The translations under genes were made by a program, and so were the position numbers. The notes beneath the pieces are model-generated. The model was not told where the DNA came from. It worked only from the letters and a program-made list of their open reading frames with translations, and did not search any database. 64,000 bases of DNA from Setophaga petechia (taxonomy: Eukaryota; Chordata; Aves; Passeriformes; Parulidae), in contig JANCRA010000011.1 in the NCBI GenBank assembly GCA_024362935.1, positions 6,317,501 to 6,381,500 of the forward strand, written 5' to 3'. Positions 48,401 to 60,861 of the stretch are shown here, piece by piece; the stretch's first letter is position 1; each line of letters begins with the position of its first letter.

Positions 48401-49344
48401 GTAAGGAAAGTAAGACTATCATGATGAAAATTGAGTGAACTTTAAATCCCTATTTCATGGCAATGTATTTCAGTACCCTTCTGGATGAATTTCAATGGAT
48501 TTTAATCTGGATGAATGAAACAAATGAAAACTGAAAGAAAATTTTGGAGGATAAGATTCAGGAAAATGAAAATACTTCTTGGATTTGGGATTGGTAATTC
48601 TTGATATGGTGTGGTGTAATTTCTTTTCATGACTCCTAGCAATAGTCAGTGATGTAATGAGGAGCAGTTTCTCCTTCATTATTTCTTTCCCCAACTTGTC
48701 AGAAAGTTTTCCTGGCTAGTGTTCACAGGCTTTTATCTAATTTAATAAATCTAAAAATATTTTATGGAATTTTATTACTCTTGAATAAAAAACATTACCC
48801 TGGCATATCAGATGTCTGCTTTAATAATAAAAAAAATTTCCTTAATCTTTACAATCTGCAAATTGCAAAACTATAAAGAGCTTCATTTGTTATTCTGTCG
48901 GTAAATTAGAGAAACAGTGAAAGTTAGTGAGTAAAGTGTCAAAAAAGTATTTATCAGTTTAACCTAATGAGAAGCATGTTTCTTAAATACTCTTTTGCTT
49001 CTTATTACAAGCCATCAACTTCCAGGTTTCTATCTGAATGGACAGGGAGACCAAATCCCCCAGAGAGATTGCATGGTGTTTGCTTGTTCGTGGGCTACTA
49101 CTCCAGGACACTTCCAGTAAGTCTGAGTTGTCTTTTTTAGCACAGAGTCCATTGTGTCTGTTTTACATAAAATGTGATGGAAATTAAATCTACCTCTCAA
49201 AATTCAAGAACTAAAATACAATTTTAAATACAGAGTGCTAATAATGAGAATAAAGAGAGTTAGTGGAAGTGCAAAGGAAGCTCTTGCCAGTGAAGTTTGC
49301 TTATTTTGCAATCATTATAGAGAAATAGGACAGAATGGTGAAAT

Positions 49345-50065
49345 CACAGCACAATTCAGGCTGAAGGAGGCTCTGGAGATCATTTAGTACAACCTACCTC
49401 TCAAAGCACAGACAGCTTTTGTCAGGCCTGGCTGTTCAAAGTCATATTCAAATGACTTCTGGAAACCTTCAGGAATGGAAACTCTGAAGCCTCTTGGGGC
49501 AAACAGTTACTGTATTCTCTCAGCCTCATGTAGAGATTTTTATTTTCTTTTAAAGATGGCTTTATAGCCAACTGGATATTCTCTTTGTTGCAACTTTTGT
49601 CTGTTGGTTCTTGTTCTATTTCTGTATACCTCAGACAAATGTCTGGGTCCACTGTCTACAAACCCTCTCTTAGGAGAATAAGACTAATTAGGTTTCTCCT
49701 TTGCTTTCATTTCTGCAGTCTAAATAAACCTTCTTCTCTTGGTCTCACCAAGGTTCCAGATCCCTGCTGATCATAATAATCCACCACTGAATTATCTTGA
49801 GATTATTGATACAGCTCTTGCACTAGATGACAAAATTGTATGGTTTATCCCAGATGTGTCCCTCTAAGGACTGAGGTAAGAGTAATAACCCCTGTCCTTG
49901 GCCTGAGAGCTATGATTTTGCTAATGTGGTCCACTAAGCAGTGAACACAACCAGTACAAACATGCATTTTTGACAAGTCCTCTGTAGCAAACCAAAAGCG
50001 CTTGTCCACCAGGAGCATCATATCCTTTTCTTTTGTGGTGTTTTCCAGTCAATCATTTCTAAAAG
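49345..50065 (-). mobile_element. CR1 LINE, reversed, old
   Basis: A minus-strand CR1 3' half. Plus-strand landmarks in reversed order are 'gaaatcacagcacaattcagg' (the 3' end), 'ggctctggagatcatttagt', 'cagcctcatgtagag', 'tgttgcaacttttg', 'taaataaaccttcttctc', then 'cccagatgtgtccctctaa' and 'gcttgtccaccagga'. This order continues well past the usual 450-base tail, so a fair amount of the C-terminal coding region is included. Frames are broken. Just beyond it lies the solo LTR at 50193. Confidence 0.78.
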
Positions 50066-50192
50066 TCACTTACCTCAGCATCTCATGCGACACTTCCCAG
50101 GACTCCCAGGATCTTGAGATACCCAAATCACAAACTGGTTAATTTCTGCCTCTCGAGAAACTCACATAAAATGTCATTACCACTTTAATCTA

Positions 50193-50856
50193 TGTTGGGG
50201 TAGATGAAACAGGAAAGCCTTATAAATATGATTGCCTGGCAAAAGATTTTAAGAACATAGAAACTATAAGCGAGATTGAAATGAAAGCAAGTTTTGAGAT
50301 CCCTTAGCTACTGAACAACTGGAAAACAATGGTGTGGCTAGCTGAAGGTAATCCCCTTTTGATGAAACAAGACCCTCTGCTTGCAGACAGGTCCAAGGGT
50401 CCAGCAGACCCTGCCAGCTTGGCAGAAGGGGTCCAAAGAGCAGTTATTAGGGTTTAAAATGTAACACAGTATGGTAATGTAATGATTCTTATAGGTTGTA
50501 TGAAAATGCTATAGGATTTGTATATTGTACTAGATTGGTTAGTGAGAATCAGAATATTCAACACAGAAGATGATTTATTGTATTGTAACGGGAACTTCAA
50601 CCACCTTTTTTCCCTTCCCTTCTCTTCTCTTTGTTCTTTCCACTGCATCTTCCACTTCTTCCTACACTCTCCGTTCTCACCCCTTTTACTCTCTTAAGTT
50701 CTACCCCTCTCTTCTCTCGGGCCTGCTCCAAGCTGCGGCTGGCAGCTCCCAGCAGGGCCCCGCACCCACGCCCTTTGCAATAAACCCCGAGTTCCACGAC
50801 CTGGCTGCAGGGATCTCTTGTCTCCGTTCGTCCCGACCGCCGCACCCGCTCCGACA
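50193..50856 (+). mobile_element. Solo LTR, ERVK-type, well preserved
   Basis: A 664-bp LTR beginning tgttggggtag and ending gctccgaca. It has a perfect 6-bp target duplication, aatcta, at 50187-50192 and 50857-50862, which points to an ERVK-type integrase. AATAAA at 50779-50784 lies 72 bases before the end, supporting plus-strand sense, and the last 150 bases are GC-rich as expected of R-U5. A pyrimidine-rich tract at 50600-50710 precedes it. Exact duplications and clean ends suggest a younger insertion than the neighbours. No internal genes or second LTR remain. Frames of 109 and 116 codons on opposite strands here are part of the LTR and not genes. Confidence 0.92.
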
Positions 50857-50862
50857 AATCTA

Positions 50863-52080
50863 TTTGTGTTTGGAAGGTGCATTTCTGAGAAAACAGTAAG
50901 GAGATAGAGAGGTGAAATATATGTGGAGCACATAAAACAGGTATCACAGCAAGTCATTACTACTCCATGAAGAATGCTTTTATGTGCCTTGGAAGGACAT
51001 TGCCAAGTAATTTTCACAAATATACTTCACATTTTATTGGTATTTTAGGCAACATAAAAAATTAACATAAAGCCAGACAGAAGCTCTTAGATTCTTAATT
51101 GCAAGCATTACATTGCAAATGATAGATGAAAGAACTTTCTTCTAAATTGGTTGTAATACTCTCTCAAAGTCTGAAATTTACTGTCAGCTCAAGATTCTGT
51201 CCCTAGTGCGCCTCATCTGTAGGTTTGATTGTTTGGGGTTTTTTTCCACAGTAAATTTTTGCTATCTAAATCCTAATAGATCTTCTGTTATGATACGGAC
51301 TACCCAGTAACAGCAACTTTTACAGCCTTTTATTTTAACACTCAGTTATTTTACAGTTAATTGTCCAATTGACCCCTAAGGGGTCCACAATATCCTGTTT
51401 CATGCACTGTTACTTCATTCAGTCTTTTATAACTGTAAAATCAATATACAGTTAGGTTACTCAAAGATCTGAAGGATGTGCACAAAGTATTGTTGCCTAC
51501 CCACATGCAACATTTTAGAGCAACTCTCAGAGATTTTATTTTTTCCTTTCTTTTCCTCTTTAACACAGAATGCTTAAAATAAAACCATTAATTGGTGCAC
51601 TGTTGTGACAGATGTATACAGAATCACTTGCTATTTCCTTACTTACCATTCAGTGTGTCGAGATATTGGCATATTTTTATTCCAGAAGATTGATGTTTAC
51701 TTTTTAAACTTTTCAGAACCAAGAGGCCTTGAATGGGAGTGCTGTCATATGTGTTTATTGACCTATGGTATTTACATTTCTTCAATCTTCTAGATTCTGT
51801 TTAAACGGTCATTTTTGTGATGAAATGACTCTCCTAATTAGCATTTCAACAGAGGGTGTAAACAAGAATGTCTGAACACTGAAACCTGCATGTCCCACAC
51901 TGCTGAGGTTCTCAGCACACCCATTAGATGCGTTTTGGACCATTCTCACCAGATCTTCCAAAAACAAGTCCCAAGAACAGGCAATTGATTCCTGATATAT
52001 GTCACGTAGATGAAACTGTACCAAACCTGGAACATAATACCTATCTCCTAGTTTGACAGGATATTCCCTGCAGAGGATGC
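50863..52080. other. AT-rich spacer between two solo LTRs
   Basis: No gene or named repeat is seen. The only open frames are short and domain-free. Confidence 0.5.
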
Positions 52081-52645
52081 TGTGCTGGTTTTGGATGAAA
52101 GAGTGTTAATTTCCTCCATAGTGGATACTATGGGACTGTGTTTTGCATTTGTCCTGAAAAAGTGTTGATTACACAGGGATGTTTTCATTACCCTTGAGTG
52201 CTGCTTGCACATTGTCAAGGCCTTTTCTGCTTCTCATATTGCCCTGCCAGTGAGAAGGCTGGGGGTGCACAAGGACTTGAGAGGGGACACGGGCAGGACA
52301 GCTGACCCCAACTGACTAAAGGGATATTGCACAGCATGTGGGATCATGTCCAGCAAATAAAACTGGAGGAAGAAGAAAGAGGGGGAAGCAGGTATGGAGT
52401 CAAAACATTTGCCTTCCCAAGTCACCATTATGCGTGCTGGAGCCCTGCTTCCCTGAAGATGGCTGAACACCTGCCTGCCCATGGGAAGTGGGGAATGAAA
52501 TATTCATCCTGCTTTGCTAGGACATGCAGCTTTTGCTTTACCTATTAAACTATCTATCTCAGCCCATGAGTTTTCTCACTTTCATTCTCCTGATTGTCTC
52601 CCCCATCTTATGGATGCTAAATAAGAACCGAAATAGGGCATGACA
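52081..52645 (+). mobile_element. Solo LTR, avian ERVL-type
   Basis: The sequence follows the widespread avian ERVL LTR family from its first bases, tgtgctggttttgg, through 'cacagggatgttttcatta', 'gtcaaggccttttctgcttct', 'gggggtgcacaagga', 'gacagctgaccccaactga' and 'gatggctgaacacctgcctg' to 'gagttttctcac'. A TATA-box relic (AAATAAAA, about 52355-52362) and ATTAAA (52544-52549) are in the right places for plus-strand sense. The end is less certain; 'gcatgaca' at 52645 is the best candidate. No matching 5-bp target duplication is visible (gatgc against cccag). There is no internal region. Divergence is moderate. Confidence 0.88.
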
Positions 52646-54499
52646 CCCAGAGACAAATGCAATGCTGCAGGCAATGGTTATTATGTTATTGTGAGGATTA
52701 GCCCCTGGCAGAGTAGACAGGAGACAGTCTCTGCCACATGACTTGTGGCCAAAATCTCTTCCTTTCTTTTGTCTTATAGTCTAGATGCATAACTAAAGTA
52801 CATTCTCAGGCCTCGTAGATGACTTTCATGTTATCACATCCTTACATATTGCAAAATCATTAGTAAAAGTTAATAATGCAATGTCAGTAATATGCTTTAT
52901 TACATCCATGATACCTGCCTATAGGAAAGGATTCTTTGAAAGCTGAAGTTTATGGTGAATCATCTACTGAAGCCACATTTGACTTCACTTATGAAACGAA
53001 TTTATTGCATATAATCTTATTTAAAATGTATTTTAGCCTGTCATTTCATTGCAAACCTTAGCATAGTGCTGTATTTTACAGTTTATACTGCCTATTTCCA
53101 GATGATAACTTCCAAGTCCCTTTCCCTCTGTGGCCTTTTTTTTTTCTAGATAGACAAGTACAGTAGAAGCATGTAGTACTAGGCATTCTTCTTCATGAGA
53201 GAGAGATGCAGTGAGCTTCAAAGTTCCACAGTTTTACAGAGATACTTTTCAAGGGTTTCTCTTCTGAATTTGGGAGCATAAAGTCTTAACAGAACATAAC
53301 TACCAAACTTTGCAAACTTTTTGTTTCCTTTTCTTTTATGTTGTTACTAGGCATCACAAGATTCCATTCCTCTGGCATAATACATACTTACTGAACAGCG
53401 TAATTATTGAATATTTTTTCATTTTCTTGAAGTGTTCCAAACTCTCTTTCATATATAGGTCAATCATGTTAATAATAATTTTGTCTTTGTATTAGGATTC
53501 AATGTTTGTCTAATATTAATTTGTCTAATATAAACCAATTTATATCCATCATAATTTGTTCTTAATCATTGGGGACCTGCCAGACCTTCTCATTGTCTTG
53601 AACCCTTCATAGGCTGCAAAACTGGTTTGTCATTGGCTATTTTTAACCACACACTACTTTTCACATTCTTTTTCTAGTCCTCTTTTCGTGCTTTTAGTTG
53701 CATGTTTAACATAATTTCATACAATATTTAATGGATAAACTACTGATTATTTCAGCTGAGAATACCATTACCAGTTTCCTCTGGATGAGCAATCAAATTT
53801 ACCAATCCTCTGGATGAGAGATCTTGGGGTGTTTCTTCTCTTTCAGAGCAAATGATTTTAAAAATCTAATTCTTTTTTGCTCGACACCTCCATGCACCAC
53901 ATATTCAGAGGCTACATATTCAGAAGCTGTATATTTCTCTCTTGAGATTTTGCTTCATAAACACATCTAAATTTTTATTACTAATACTTGATAAAGTTAC
54001 TTAAAAAATCTAAACCTTTATTGGGTTTTAGAATCAAAGATTAGCCTCTGTTTACATAGAAACAAGGAAGAAATGAAGAGAACTAGGGATAAGTTGTAAA
54101 TTCACTGTCAACAAACATAATTGCATATACTAAATATATTCTAGACTACTGGACTAAATTACTACAATTTACAAATGCTAATAAAAAGTTATTATTTTAA
54201 CAATTGAAAAGAATGTTTAGAAAGAGGAGAAACTATTTTTCCAGGCATTGCTTTGGCCCGCAGTTCATTTACTATATTTAATTGTTTGTTAAAGTAATAT
54301 TTACTTTATAGTTTCACCAAAGACATAGTGCTGTTAAATATTAATGCTTTGGGTGCTAGTGTTGGGCAAGATTAATGTATGTCTTGTGCTAAAAATCTGA
54401 GACAGAATAAACACTGGAAGTGAAAACATCATGACTTACTTGATAATAAATAATTTTAAATTATTTGTAGGCAAAAACATAGCTGCTTTTATTACTTCA
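52646..54499. other. AT-rich non-coding DNA
   Basis: No exon or named repeat. A short word, 'cctctggatgag', occurs twice about 37 bases apart near 53.8 kb. Confidence 0.5.
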
Positions 54500-54700
54500 T
54501 TAGTGTAAAAGAATGAATCCTATGAGTGAGGTTGGAAAGGGGTTCAGCAAGTCGGTCCCCTGCTCAAAAGAGGACTAAACAAGTTAGGTTAGACTGATAA
54601 GGGGATCTGTCCCTTATGTAGATTACATCTACATCTACATATTACATCTGTCCCTTAGGTGGATTACTGTGTCCAGGATCATGTAATCTTAAGGTATTTA
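54500..54700 (-). mobile_element. Possible CR1 3' tail, degraded
   Basis: On the plus strand, 'gtgaggttggaaagggg', 'cccctgctcaaa' and 'actgtgtccaggatca' occur in the order of a reversed CR1 3' end. The part between is disturbed by an imperfect 41-base internal duplication (words atctgtccctta at 54605 and 54646). It is tentative because only short words match. Confidence 0.4.
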
Positions 54701-56834
54701 TAGAATGTCTACATTAGATTACTTTATGGTTATGTCCCTTTTCTTTCCAAAGTCCATATACTCACCTGTTTGTTGAAGCAATTAATGTACTTTTAGTACA
54801 ATTAATGTCTATTGAAAGTATATTACCTTCCTCTTTTGTCTTTGACAGTTCTTACTGTGCTGATGCCAAACATTTAAATAACTAATAAAGTTAAAAAAAA
54901 AAAAGGTATCAAAAGTCACAAGACATCAAAACAATAGAAATAAATTTAATTTTGCTCGGTAGTATTTTGACAGTGAGATATATTCCCACATAAAAAAAAA
55001 AAACAAGAAGGATAGTTTCCATCTTCAAAATCTGTTAAAAGTGGTTTTTAGCATTAAAAACCCACTGAATTAGAGGTTATTTACTGCTAACAGATCAGAA
55101 GCAGATTTGGACTTTGGACACTGTAGGATTTGTATACTACCGGCTATATCTCTTTTGCTCACAGTTTTAGAAACGTTTTTTCTAACGTATTTGTCCTTCT
55201 GAAAAAGATAAATTCAGGCAAAACTGTCTTTAATTTATTTTTATTTTTGGTGCTGGAACTTATCTGCACTGAGAATGCCAAAGAAAATAGATGAAAAAAT
55301 TAATTTTTACTCTAGTATCGCATTAAAATACTTTTATTTTTTTCATTTATTGAGAAAAATTACAGGAGAAACATACTTAGAAGGAAGTTCTCTCAGGTGA
55401 ATGAAAACTTAACAAACATCAGTTTTTCAGATGAAAACTTTTCTCAAACCTTAAAGTAAAAGCGAATTTTAAAATACAGTTTTTATTTGGCAAGTCTTTA
55501 AACTTTCTGACACCATCTGAAAAAACATTTTTTTAGCATAAATTTTGATGTTCAATTTAATTGTTATAGTAATAAGTATTTATGTTTCCACTACAGTAAC
55601 TGAGGTTACAGAAGTTTGCTCATGCTGTACGAGAGACCAGGCCAGGATCAGATAATTCCTCAACATTTGGCTTAAATCAAAGCCAGAAATGCTCTTAATG
55701 GTCAGTGATCTGCGAGAGGAAGGTACAAGAATGGGTCTTCTATTTCAGCCCAACAGTTACCTGAAAATAACTTTTTTTTCATCCTCTGTCAAGGAAGGTG
55801 TATTAAGGTAATATGTAAACTCAGTAACAAAATACTGTGCAAGCTAAGGGAAAGAAAGTTAAACAAGTAAGATGTTGCCTCTTGAGCATATTCATACTTC
55901 AAATGTGTCTGTACAATTTTTTTAAGAAGAGAGAACAAAATTAGCTGAATTTTTGAAAGAATGAGTTCTTCCTTGGTTACAATCTGTACACTCTTATCTA
56001 ATATTTCCTTATGGCTGTATGTAATGCTATTTCAAACTCATGGACATATTGCAACAGATGATAATGGAAATTCATTCAGGCTCATATGGAAAATAAACAC
56101 AGAGCCATTAGCATGGGCAAAACCTCTAGAACTGAGTTTTAATGGTTTATATTCTATTTAAAAGAAAAGGATAATTGGTAATTAGAAGACTGCCCACTAG
56201 ATCCAACACAAATAACCCTTTAATCCAAGGCAGTTAATACTTAAACCAAAAAGTCACAGTGTGAAGATCTATCAAAGAATGCTGAAAAGTTGTATTACAT
56301 AATGCTGTCTTGTAGATGCTTTGTAGACCTCTCAGGGAGAGGACAGACTTAGGCAAAGCACGGATTCCACATTGTTAGTTTGCAGAGCCTTTAAAGATTC
56401 CCGAAGATTATAAATAGTACGTTTAAATAAATTTGAGGTTAATTTTACCCAAGACAGATCTCTCAAACAATTAATAATTTTGAAAATAGAGAAACTGAGG
56501 CAGAGAGATTTCCATTGAATTAATAATAAAAAAAACCCCAAACACAACAACACAACCAAAAAAACTAAAAACTTGTAGCATAATTCAGATGTCAGGTTGC
56601 CATAAAAAACATCATCTTGGCTATGTTATTGCTGAAAATTTAATTTAAATCCATGAAATACACACTTTGAGTATGCTAAAACACCTTCTTGAAACAGAAG
56701 TTATCAGTTATAAAGGTTAACAATTCATAAAATAACAAAAATAATGCACATAAATATATACTTTATATACTATATATATACTATACAAAATAGATATTTT
56801 CAGAAAATATTAGCTGTATTATTTTGAAACTGGT
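54701..56834. other. AT-rich non-coding DNA
   Basis: No exon or named mobile element. It includes an A13 run at about 54893-54904 and alternating TA sequence at 56751-56785. Confidence 0.5.
56751..56785. repeat. AT-rich low-complexity tract
   Basis: An imperfect alternating ATATAC/TATATA sequence of about 35 bases, with no clean unit. Confidence 0.75.
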
Positions 56835-57250
56835 TTTTTTTTGCCTGGAACACCTTTCCCATGAAGATGAGAGATATGGGGTCATTCAACCCAAAGAAGA
56901 GAAGGCTCCAGAGAGACCATGCAGCAGCCTTCAAAGCTACAGGAAAGCTGGAGAGGGACTTTTGACAAGAGCAGGTAGTGATAAGAAAAGTGAAATGTCT
57001 GTAAACTGAAAGAGGGCAGTTAAACTGGAAGATTAGATATTAGGAAGAATTTCATTACTGTGAGGGTGGTGAAGCACTAAAATTAGGTTGCCCATAGAAA
57101 TTGTGAGTTCTTCATCCCTGGAAGTGTTGAAGGATAGATCCCTGTGCAATCAGTTTTGGTGGAAGATGTTCCTGTCCATGGCAGTCAGATAGGAATTAGA
57201 TGATCTTTATGGGACCTTCCAGCTGGGACCATGATATAATTCTATCATTT
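56835..57250 (+). mobile_element. CR1 LINE 3' end
   Basis: A plus-strand CR1 tail. Landmarks in order are 'caaagaagagaaggctcca', 'agattagatattaggaag', 'attactgtgagggtggtgaag', 'ggttgcccatagaaattgtg', 'ttcatccctggaagtgtt', 'ttcctgtccatggcag' and the end 'attagatgatctttatggg' with 'tataattctatcat'. It is truncated at the 5' side and contains stops. The plus-strand frame at 56824-57009 is the decayed C-terminal CR1 coding segment, not a gene. Confidence 0.9.
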
Positions 57251-60200
57251 TGTCATAATGGACTAACCAAATTCTCAAATGTCATCTGATTTAGGTATAT
57301 TATTATTTTTATCTGAAAAAAAAGACCCATGAGGTACATAGAGTATAAGAAAAATCACCTCTGCTCAGAGAGTATTTGAAAGGAGAAGGCATAGAAATTG
57401 CATTTAAATATTGAGTATTTCATTTTTTTTACACTCTGAGGACACATCATCTACACTGTACTTATAAACTTCTGGAGAATCACTTGTAACTGTGCAAGTT
57501 GAATATTGTAAAGCTGCAAGCCTGATCATCTGCAGAAAAAAGAAAGGATCCTCAAAATAAATTTATTTTAAATGAGTATGAAAATTTTCACTACATATTT
57601 TTGTTTAATTACTGTAACATTAGTCATGGAAAACTTATCATACAAGTGACATAGGTCAATATAGTTGAATGTTTCTACAAAATTTCAATAAAATTTAGGA
57701 AATTTACTTTAAGGGAAATTAAATGTATATGGAGCAGCAAACCCAGTCCTGGTTTATCTATACATAATTGAACTTGCTTAGGTTTCAATCTTTCTTTTCA
57801 CACAAGGAAGTTACGAAGCCAATTCAATGAAGCAGACTAAGAAAACAGCACAGCCAGATATTTTTTCCCTATAAAATAAGGCTGTCAGGGAGCTCACAGA
57901 GACCACAGCCCTGGCTGAGTTATTTCCATATTAACTCATGTTCTGCTCGCCGTGTCTGAGATCACCCCCACCAAGTGTCTTGGCAAATCAGTCCAGGCCT
58001 TTGTCCTTAGAGTGAAACTATTTTTCCTGACATATATTCTGTTTCCTGGTTTAGCTTTCTTTCCCTGTTACTGATGGATAAGGAGAAAAGAATATTAACT
58101 TTGCAGCAGTCTTCTATTGTCCCTTTCTTCCCTAACCCATCAACTGTAACTCTTTCAAACTTTTCAGAGGTACTACATCTTCAAAATGTCTCCTCTTACT
58201 TGTTGTTCTCCTAAGTCACTAGTTGATTTTCAGCCTCCTTGAAGATAAAAATACTTATTTTTATAGACATAAGAGAAATATTCCAAAAAAATTATTCAGG
58301 AGGTTGCCAAAAAGAACAATAAAGGAGGGTACATTTTTTTCTTTTTTTAAATATTTTTCTTTACTGCCTGTAGGCATTCCTGCTGCTGACTGACTGTAGG
58401 ACTGACTTTTGTTACAAGGAGAGCAAACCTTATTCTCTTTTTCAGAACGTTCCTGCATATTCTCATTCGGTGAAACTTAATAAGTACTTCTATTCCCAGG
58501 AATAGAAAACTCTTTTGAGGAAGAATGAAAAAGTTTTCTTTAAAGAGAAAGTGAACTAATTCTCTTTGCTCTACCAGATTGCACCTCAGATTTAGGAGGG
58601 AAAGTCAAGGTGATGCAGCTCTGAAAGTGAACAGATTTCCAAGAGCTGCTTTGTGCATTTTTGCAAGAGTAATAGGCTGAGGACAAGCCACAGATGTTTG
58701 AAATTACCCTCACAACATCTAGCATGTTTCTGCACTGGGTTTATCATTACCCTTCTCAACACAGAAAAAAATCATGCTGGGTTGTGAGATCATTTTTCTA
58801 TGAATCAAATAGAAAATGAGAAAGAAGTTATGGATTGCTTGACCATTTTTGCACTTGGGGAAAATATTTACAATCTGCATTAACTTATTTAGGCAGACAG
58901 ATTTGATGTTAATTTTACTTGGACAACAAAGATTGGCAGGAATTTAATCTAAAAATATTTAAAATAATATTGTATTTTATGAAGTTGCCTTCTACACACT
59001 TTCATCTTCACAAAGGTATATTTGAATTAATATTTTTTATTCCATCAGTCTTAAAAGAAAAATATGCCTCAAAATACTTTAATGTTTTATTAAAATTTAC
59101 CTACTCTGATACAAGAGCTAAATACACTGTGATTCTTTGGCTCTGATCTCCAAAGTAATTCAATTTTCTTGATTTCTTAAAATAATTCTCTCTTAACACA
59201 TTTCCCTTCAATTTATTAGTTATAGCTAAGTATTTTCTTTATTACCAAAGTCCACAATATTAAAAGCTCTTATAATGAGGCTCACTTACTTTGGAAATTA
59301 TGGAATCACTTTTACACATTTGGAAGACTAAACAGAAGGAAGCACTGCATTGCACTTATTTGCAATATTGTTTTCAAACTTTTTCTTTGGTTGGGTTTTT
59401 TTTGTCCTGAACAGTGAGTACATGAAGGCCCAACATATTCTTGAAGTCACTGTAACATTTTCTAAATAGGATTTTGCTATCTCAATGAATTCACAGGAGA
59501 CCAAAGAGAAAGTGGGACATTTCATTTTAGGTCCAACAGTGGTTTAGAGTAGTCATTATGTAGCTGTCCAATACAAAATTGTCTTTCATGTAAGGCTGCT
59601 GCATTTTGGACTAAAATATATTTATGTTCCTATTGCTGAAGTCTTCTTCTGTCAGTGTTTTATGCTGTGAAAATAAGAAGAAGGGGAAAAATAATCTGTT
59701 AATAGATAGATATCTCAACTACTATTTAGAAAAATTTATGTTGTCCTAGAAAATTACAAACAGTTGAGTTTCCTATTATAAGTGTTATTTGTATTTCCAA
59801 AATGTCGCAAGTGCTGAATAAAAAAAAAACACCTCTGTGGATTTCCAATTTATAAGAGAATTATTGGAGCATATATTACACAAATTTAGCAACAGTTCTC
59901 TTTCTTGCCAAGTGATCATTCAGACACTGAGGCAATTATTTGTTGAAGGAAGAGGTCTCATAATCAGACTTCTTGTTTTCAGAAGTATCACAAGAATGGG
60001 AACTCTTTTAAAGCAAAGACAACCATTTAATCCCAAGACCTTTGTCCCAAATGTCAGCAGTAAATACCAAGGAAACTTCTTTTCCAGTAGTGATGTTATT
60101 TAAGAGTCTTCACTACTGTTGCAGGACTTTGCACACCTGTAAAGGCACAGTATGTGAAGACTTCATCCTGCATCCTGATGCATGCAGATCCTCTTTGTAA

Positions 60201-60645
60201 GGAAACAGCTTTTGCCCTAAATGCTGTACAGACCCAGCGTTCCCTCATGCATGGCTTGGATGCTGTGACCTGGCTCCCAGCCAGGACAAGAGCAAGGCAG
60301 TGATCAGTCTGAAGGGGGCAAACCCACCTGCTCGATAAACCAAGCTGCCCATCACATGCACAAGTAGGACATATTTTCCCTTAGAACATTTGCCCTTTTA
60401 CTTTTCATGCAAAAAGCAGCACAAACAGCTCCTTTTTCAGTGTGGTTCAATGGCTTTTAAGGAAGGATATGAGAACATCTACATGTTGTGAACTGGCAGA
60501 GTCACATCTTTGTAATCTTTTTTAAAGATTTTACAAATTTTCTGGCCAATGTTACTTACCAATTTTGCTAGATCTGGATACCGGCAATGCTTCTGCTTCT
60601 GACAACTCCACAGTTTGGTTTCCCAAGTCAGGTGATTCTGCTGGC

Positions 60646-60861
60646 ATGGAGAATAGACTTGTGACAATGATGAACAGCACTCTTTTATTTACCACAGTGG
60701 TCCTGGATGGTGCACTGCCAGCAGCCACTGAAGATCTTCCTCAGGAAAACATGAACTACTGGAGCAGATTGGCACGGGCACTGCTCACCACCTTGCTTGT
60801 AGAGGTGGGCAGGTTCGTGCCGTGGCTTTGGCCAGCCTGGCTGCGCTTCTGCGAATGGTAA
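60646..60861 (+). CDS. Unrecognised short ORF, 71 codons, doubtful
   Basis: I do not recognise this frame. It begins at a real ATG with a favourable context (G at -3 and G at +4) and ends in TAA after 71 codons. The frame is open upstream to 60565 without another ATG. The predicted peptide has a mildly hydrophobic N-terminal stretch (residues 6-26). Its C-terminal 36 residues are hydrophobic, with an amphipathic run and five tryptophans, ending RFCEW. Local GC content is higher than in the flanks. No promoter, splice signal or polyadenylation signal is apparent nearby. It could be a chance frame, an exon piece or a decayed repeat. Coding status is low confidence. Confidence 0.15.
   Translation: MENRLVTMMNSTLLFTTVVLDGALPAATEDLPQENMNYWSRLARALLTTLLVEVGRFVPWLWPAWLRFCEW

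Larger units (their letters stand above)
43233..49344. other. AT-rich non-coding DNA
   Basis: The stretch has no recognised exon or mobile element. It contains the A/C homopolymer cluster at 45240-45266 and the perfect hairpin at 48364-48400. A pyrimidine-rich island at 46440-46930 carries two overlapping plus-strand frames (145 and 106 codons). Two long frames open in the same DNA argue for composition bias rather than a gene, and the longer one opens on TTG. Confidence 0.5.

Noticed and set aside
50570..50947. Open frames of 109 codons (plus) and 116 codons (minus)
   Set aside because: They lie mostly inside the solo LTR at 50193-50856, and their openness follows from its pyrimidine-rich and GC-rich composition.
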